From Aeromonas aquatica (GTDB taxonomy: Bacteria > Pseudomonadota > Gammaproteobacteria > Enterobacterales > Aeromonadaceae), in NCBI RefSeq assembly GCF_000764655.1, contig NZ_JRGL01000126.1, positions 1-54,530 of the forward strand: 54,530 nucleotides of DNA, in the 5' to 3' direction. Under the pieces are notes generated by a model. It saw nothing but the letters and a program-made list of their open reading frames with translations, was not told where the DNA came from and did no database searches. Shown one piece after another: positions 46,278-54,530 of the stretch; within the stretch, counting starts at the first letter, position 1; every line of letters begins with the position of its first letter. The position numbers were made by a program, and so were the translations under genes.

Positions 46278-46574
46278 TTACTCGTTGGGTTCAACATTTT
46301 CTACCCTGGCCTTGAGCTTCTGGCCAGGCCGGAAGGTCACCACCCGCCGGGCGCTGATGGGAATATCCTCGCCCGTCTTGGGGTTACGTCCGGGACGCTG
46401 GTTCTTCTCGCGAAGATCGAAGTTACCGAAGCCTGAAATCTTGACTTGTTCACCGCGCTCAAGCGCCTGTCTGATTTCCTCAAAGAAGGCTTCCACCATA
46501 TCTTTGGCTTCACGCTTGCTCATCCCGAGTTGGGTGAACAGGTGCTCTGCAATGTCGGCTTTGGTAAGCGCCAT
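46278..46574 (-). CDS. ihfA: Integration host factor subunit alpha
   Basis: 98 residues. DNA-bending nucleoid protein that pairs with Ihf[21 protein letters not shown] is the dimerisation helix region. [21 protein letters not shown] forms the beta arm, with the conserved proline that intercalates in the minor groove, and [14 protein letters not shown] is the C-terminal part. It follows pheT by three bases, as in E. coli pheST-ihfA, and is probably cotranscribed. Confidence 0.98.
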   Translation of the reverse strand: MALTKADIAEHLFTQLGMSKREAKDMVEAFFEEIRQALERGEQVKISGFGNFDLREKNQRPGRNPKTGEDIPISARRVVTFRPGQKLKARVENVEPNE

Positions 46575-46577
46575 AGA

Positions 46578-48965
46578 TCAATCCCTCAAGGATGCATTCA
46601 ACTCTTCACCGAGGGCCCGCACGACATTGTCTACGGTCTCGGCAATCTCTTTCTCCTCCAGGGTGCGCTGGTTGTCTTGTAAAACTAGACTGATGGCCAG
46701 GCTCTTCTTGTCCTCTGCCATACCAGCACCCTGGTATACGTCGAACAAGTTTATTCCAACTAACTGATTTCCGCCAACTTTTTTAATTACTGCGAGCACA
46801 TCACCGGCCAGAACCTGGTGGTCAACCACCACGGCGATGTCGCGGCGGTTGGCCGGGAAGCGGGAAACTTCGGCCGCAACCGGCACCTTGGCGGGGATCA
46901 GCTTGTTCAACTCCAGCTCGAACATGATGGCACGGGTCTTGAGACCCAGCTTCTTCTCGAGGCTCGGGTGGATCACGCCGATATGGCCGATGACGGCGCC
47001 GTTGCGCAGGATGACCGCGCTCTGGCCCGGGTGCAGGGCACTGTGCTCGGTGCGCTCGAAGCTGAAGGTTGCCCCTTCGGCGGTGAGATCCAGCACGGCT
47101 TCCAGATCCCCTTTCAAATCAAAGAAGTCGCTGCCACGGCTCTTGATGTCCCAGTGCTCGTCGCTCTGGTTGCCGGTGATGATGCCGGCCAGCATGGGCT
47201 CCTGACGGATGCCGTTCTCGGCGCTCTCGTCTTTGATGAAGCGCAGGCCCTGCTCGAACAGACGCACACGACCTTGCTGACGGTTCTGGTTGTAGACCAC
47301 CGCCTGCACCAGCCCCGGGAACAGGGAGACGCGCATGGCGGACATCTCGACCGAGATGGGGTTCGGCAGCACGATGGCGTCGCTCTGCGGGAACAGGGTC
47401 TGCTGGGCCTTGGGATCCACGAAGCTGTAGGTGATGGCTTCCTGGAAGCCACGGTCCACCAGCAAGTCGCGCACCCGCTTGAGGGTCACCTGACCTTCCG
47501 CCTGCTCGACCATGGCCAGAGAGGCCGCCGGTTTCAGGTTCGGGATGTTGTTGTAGCCGTAGATACGGGCCACTTCCTCGATGAGGTCTTCCTCGATGGC
47601 GATGTCGAAACGCCAGGACGGCGCCAGTGCGGTCCAGCCATCGGCTTCTACCGTCACCTGCATGCCGAGGCGAGTCAGGATCTCGAGTACCTGGGCATCG
47701 CCCACGCTGATGCCGATCACCTTGTCGAGCTTGGTGCGGCGCAGCTTGATGGGGGCAGCCTTCGGCAGATGAGCGTCAGACTTGACCTCGACCACCGGGC
47801 CCGCTTCGCCGCCGCAGATGTCCAGCAGCAGACGGGTGGCGCGGTCCATGACCTTGGCTTGCAGTTGTGGATCCACCCCACGTTCGAAGCGGTGGGAGGA
47901 GTCGGTGTGCAGGCCATAGGCACGGGCGCGGCCGGTGATGGAGAGCGGCGCGAAGAAGGCACACTCCAGCAGCACGTCGGTGGTCTCGGTGGACACACCG
48001 GTACGCTCGCCGCCGAAGATGCCGGCCATGCAGGCAGGGCCTTTGCTATCTGCGATTACGAGCGTGGTCTCTTTGAGCTTGACCTCGTTACCGTCCAGCA
48101 GGGTCATGGGCTCGTCGGCCTTGGCACGACGTACCACCAGCTCCCCGTCCAGCTTGGCCAGATCGAAGGCATGCATCGGCTGACCATATTCCAGCAGCAG
48201 GAAGTTGGTGATGTCGACGATGGCATCGATGGAGCGAATGCCGCCACGGCGCAGCTTCTCTTGCATCCAGAGCGGGCTCTGGGCGTGCAGATTCAGCCCC
48301 TTGATGACACGGCCGAGGTAACGGGGGCAGTCTGCCGGCGCATCGACCCGGATCGGGAAGCTGGCGTCTATGGTGGCAGGCGCCGGAGTCCAGCTCGGCT
48401 CGACCACGTCGACGCTGTTGAGCACGCCGATCTCGCGGGCAAGCCCTGCAATCCCGAGGCAATCGGCCCGGTTCGGGGTCAGATCCACGTCGATCGCCAC
48501 GTCATTGAGATTGAGGTAGTCGCGAATGTCAGTGCCGATAGGGGCATCGGCCGGCAGCTCTATGATACCGTCCGCTTCCACCTCGATGCCGAGCTCACTG
48601 AAGGAGCAGAGCATGCCGTGGGACGGCTGGCCGCGCAGCTTGGCCTTCTTGATGGTGAAATCGCCCGGCAGGGTCGCACCCACTTTGGCCACGCAGACCT
48701 TGAGGCCGGTGCGGCAGTTCGGCGCGCCACAGACGATGTCCAGCAGATCGCTCTCGCCCACGTTGACCTTGGTCACCCGCAGCTTGTCGGCGTCCGGGTG
48801 CTGGGCGCACTCGACCACTTCACCGACCACGACATTGTTGAACTGACCGGCCACCGCCTCGATGGCGTCCACTTCCAGACCGGCCATGGTGATCTGTTCG
48901 GCCAGTGCGTTATCACTCAACTCGGTGCGGACCCACTCCATCACCCAGGATTTACTGAATTTCAT
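46578..48965 (-). CDS. pheT: Phenylalanyl-tRNA synthetase beta subunit
   Basis: 795 residues (E. coli 795). Beta chain of the alpha2-beta2 enzyme. Domains in order: N-terminal tRNA-binding OB fold ([19 protein letters not shown]), B3/B4 editing domain that hydrolyses Tyr-tRNAPhe ([16 protein letters not shown]), B5 domain, and the C-terminal ferredoxin-like anticodon-binding domain ([17 protein letters not shown]). It starts 12 bases after pheS. Confidence 0.98.
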   Translation of the reverse strand: MKFSKSWVMEWVRTELSDNALAEQITMAGLEVDAIEAVAGQFNNVVVGEVVECAQHPDADKLRVTKVNVGESDLLDIVCGAPNCRTGLKVCVAKVGATLPGDFTIKKAKLRGQPSHGMLCSFSELGIEVEADGIIELPADAPIGTDIRDYLNLNDVAIDVDLTPNRADCLGIAGLAREIGVLNSVDVVEPSWTPAPATIDASFPIRVDAPADCPRYLGRVIKGLNLHAQSPLWMQEKLRRGGIRSIDAIVDITNFLLLEYGQPMHAFDLAKLDGELVVRRAKADEPMTLLDGNEVKLKETTLVIADSKGPACMAGIFGGERTGVSTETTDVLLECAFFAPLSITGRARAYGLHTDSSHRFERGVDPQLQAKVMDRATRLLLDICGGEAGPVVEVKSDAHLPKAAPIKLRRTKLDKVIGISVGDAQVLEILTRLGMQVTVEADGWTALAPSWRFDIAIEEDLIEEVARIYGYNNIPNLKPAASLAMVEQAEGQVTLKRVRDLLVDRGFQEAITYSFVDPKAQQTLFPQSDAIVLPNPISVEMSAMRVSLFPGLVQAVVYNQNRQQGRVRLFEQGLRFIKDESAENGIRQEPMLAGIITGNQSDEHWDIKSRGSDFFDLKGDLEAVLDLTAEGATFSFERTEHSALHPGQSAVILRNGAVIGHIGVIHPSLEKKLGLKTRAIMFELELNKLIPAKVPVAAEVSRFPANRRDIAVVVDHQVLAGDVLAVIKKVGGNQLVGINLFDVYQGAGMAEDKKSLAISLVLQDNQRTLEEKEIAETVDNVVRALGEELNASLRD

Positions 48966-48977
48966 GTTCTCTCGCCC

Positions 48978-50081
<1,104 letters not shown>

Positions 50082-50447
50082 TCATTTTGTTATGACAAGC
50101 GGAGTCAGTGGCGACCAGACCCCTGTGCCTGACGGTCATTTTTGCAACGGCCATGCCCTGCCCGATCACGTTCTAGAATATAGTGCCAAATCAATATGAT
50201 GGATTTTTTCTCCCCGGATTCCTGCCGCCAGCTTGCCGCTTCCCCCGCCAAGTCCCGTGTCTACCGGGCATTTCGTCTGCTCAAGAGCCGCGTCTGACGC
50301 TGGCGATGACCAACCGGGGCTGAGATAAGAGGGAGCATCCCCACCGCGAAGAGCCCTCCTCGTGAAGACGACAGCGAAAAAACTGGTGATTCGTCCGGTG
50401 CGATCCGGGTCGAGGCACGCCGATTGATGAGCCCGGTCGATAGGCCC

Positions 50448-50462
50448 TAGCGGATACCGCTA
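50448..50462. promoter_or_regulatory. Palindrome next to a possible -10 box before the aldo-keto reductase
   Basis: TAGCGG-ATA-CCGCTA is a perfect 6+3+6 palindrome. It overlaps TATCTA (50461-50466), a possible -10 box for the downstream gene; the -35 is weak. It may be an operator; the regulator is unknown. Confidence 0.35.
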
Positions 50463-50467
50463 TCTAA

Positions 50468-52411
<1,944 letters not shown>

Positions 52412-52420
52412 TGGCAAGAT

Positions 52421-52470
52421 GGGCCTTGCTCGGGTCTGGCGATTATCGTCAATCCTTGCTGGCAAGGCCC
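52421..52470. terminator. Inverted repeat between convergent genes
   Basis: 9-bp perfect arms GGGCCTTGC (52421-52429) and GCAAGGCCC (52462-52470) with a 32-nt loop, between the ends of the reductase and LysR genes. No T-tract, so a terminator function is only possible. Confidence 0.3.
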
Positions 52471-53705
<1,235 letters not shown>

Positions 53706-54374
53706 ATGAACGAACAACCCACCATCATTCTGGTTCACGGCTTTTGGGGCGGTGCCATGCACTGGCGCAGAGTCATCACCCAATTGTTTCGACACGGTTT
53801 TACCCAGTTGCATGCGGTTGAGCTGCCCCTGACCTCGTTGGCTGAGGATGCCGAGCGAACCCGCAAGATGGTGGCGCAGCAGGCCGGTCCCGTGCTGCTG
53901 GTCGGTCACTCCTACGGCGGCGCCGTGATCACCGAGATGGGCGACATGCCCAACGTCATCGGCCTGGTCTATATCGCCGCCTTCGCTCCCGATGCGGGTG
54001 AGAGCCCAGGCACCATTACTCATGCCAGCCCACCGGTAGCCATGGCCAACATAGTCCCCGACAGTGACGGTTATCTCTGGCTAAAGCAAAGCGAGTTTCA
54101 CGCCAGTTTCTGCCAGGATCTCACCCCGGAAGAGGCGCAGGTGATGGCCGTCACCCAGAAGGCACCACTGGGTTCCACCTTCGGCAACAACATCCAGGCG
54201 CCGGCCTGGCAGCAGAAGCCGAGCTGGTACCAGATCTCCAGCGAAGACCGCATGATAAGCCCGGATAACCAGCAACGGATGGCGGCGCGGATCCAGCCAC
54301 GCAAATGCATCACGCTCACGGCCAGCCATGCGTCTCTGGTCTCAAGCCGACGAGGTGACAGCCCTCATCATTGA
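53706..54374 (+). pseudogene. Alpha/beta hydrolase with apparent C-terminal frameshift
   Basis: 222 residues from the ATG at 53706 (GAGGAGAACGGCACC before it). The alpha/beta hydrolase motifs are intact: HGFWGGAMHW oxyanion region, nucleophile S69 in VGHSYGG, acid D near 180 (QISSEDRMIS) and H208 in TASHASLVS. After residue 213 the frame reads SRRGDSPHH and stops. The overlapping +1 frame from 54346 reads ADEVTALIIEAATQTK and stops at 54396, which is the normal end for this family. So one extra base or two missing bases lie near 54339-54347. The catalytic triad precedes the shift, so the product may still work. Family members act on small esters. Confidence 0.75.
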
Positions 54375-54458
54375 AGCCGCCACCCAGACGAAATGAACCC
54401 TCTTTCGCGGCGCCTCCCCCGATGGCGGGCGGTAGCGCCGCTGCTCATTCAGACATAC

Positions 54459-54485
54459 AAGGGCGTGGCCAATGGCTACGCCCTT
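54459..54485 (+). terminator. Hairpin after the hydrolase gene
   Basis: 12-bp arms AAGGGCGTGGCC/GGCTACGCCCTT (one G-T pair) with a 3-nt loop, about 85 bases after the visible stop. Only a weak T-tract (AACTTT) follows. The rest of the window to 54530 shows no gene. Confidence 0.55.
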
Positions 54486-54530
54486 AACTTTGGCTCTGTC
54501 CCAATTACGTGTTGAAAGGCTAACCTTGAA

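Noticed and set aside
50160..50190. TGGCAC on the minus strand as a sigma-54 promoter for pheST
   Set aside because: The -12 GC element is missing at the required spacing.

Overview
The window is ordinary gamma-proteobacterial chromosome of high GC content. It most resembles Aeromonas. The protein sequences sit between Enterobacteriaceae and Vibrio/Shewanella (FNR, CobB, ProQ and PyrD are close to their E. coli counterparts). Several gene blocks keep the E. coli or Vibrio order (pyrD-zapC-rlmL-uup, msrC-proQ-prc, ccoNOQP-fixHIS-fnr-uspE-ttcA, pheST-ihfA, rbsDACBKR), and a large NAD-dependent glutamate dehydrogenase is present. The genus is an inference from memory of protein families; no search was run. 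I see no rRNA, tRNA, CRISPR array, IS element or prophage.

Layout. (1) 1-17.7 kb, all minus strand: uup (cut by the window edge), a glutaredoxin-like gene, rlmL, zapC, pyrD, the NAD-glutamate dehydrogenase, a DUF2835 gene, pepN, prc, proQ and msrC. These are housekeeping functions in ribosome modification, cell division, pyrimidine synthesis, peptide turnover and oxidative repair. (2) 17.8-28.8 kb: an uncharacterised membrane-anchored protein diverges from the cbb3 oxidase operon ccoNOQP. The oxidase assembly genes fixH, ccoI and ccoS, a TauE/DsbD-like membrane gene, fnr (with a perfect FNR box at its own promoter), uspE and ttcA follow. This is a micro-aerobic respiration and anaerobic regulation block. 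(3) 28.8-31.2 kb: a DUF2987 gene, an inner membrane protein and a GST. (4) 31.2-37.4 kb: a complete ribose operon rbsDACBKR, with a recognisable CRP site, promoter and paired palindromic operators. (5) 37.4-46.2 kb, minus strand: the most unusual part, a signalling cluster. It holds a BvgS-type hybrid kinase with phosphotransfer domain, a response regulator fused to a degenerate EAL-like domain, a Pat-like GNAT acetyltransferase overlapping it by four bases, a CobB sirtuin, a small periplasmic protein of the molybdopterin-oxidoreductase fold, and a membrane diguanylate cyclase with a degenerate EAL-like tail. (6) 46.3-50 kb: ihfA, pheT and pheS behind a terminator-like leader. (7) 50.5-54.4 kb: two aldo-keto reductases, a LysR regulator, and an alpha/beta hydrolase that appears frameshifted near its C-terminus.

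The best candidate for something undescribed is region 5. A phosphorelay kinase and its regulator sit in line with both a probable lysine acetyltransferase and a deacylase, followed by a c-di-GMP module. That suggests coupling of phosphorelay, reversible protein acylation and c-di-GMP signalling. A second recurring pattern is promoters whose -10 box lies in the loop of an inverted repeat at gene boundaries (before uup, proQ and ttcA).
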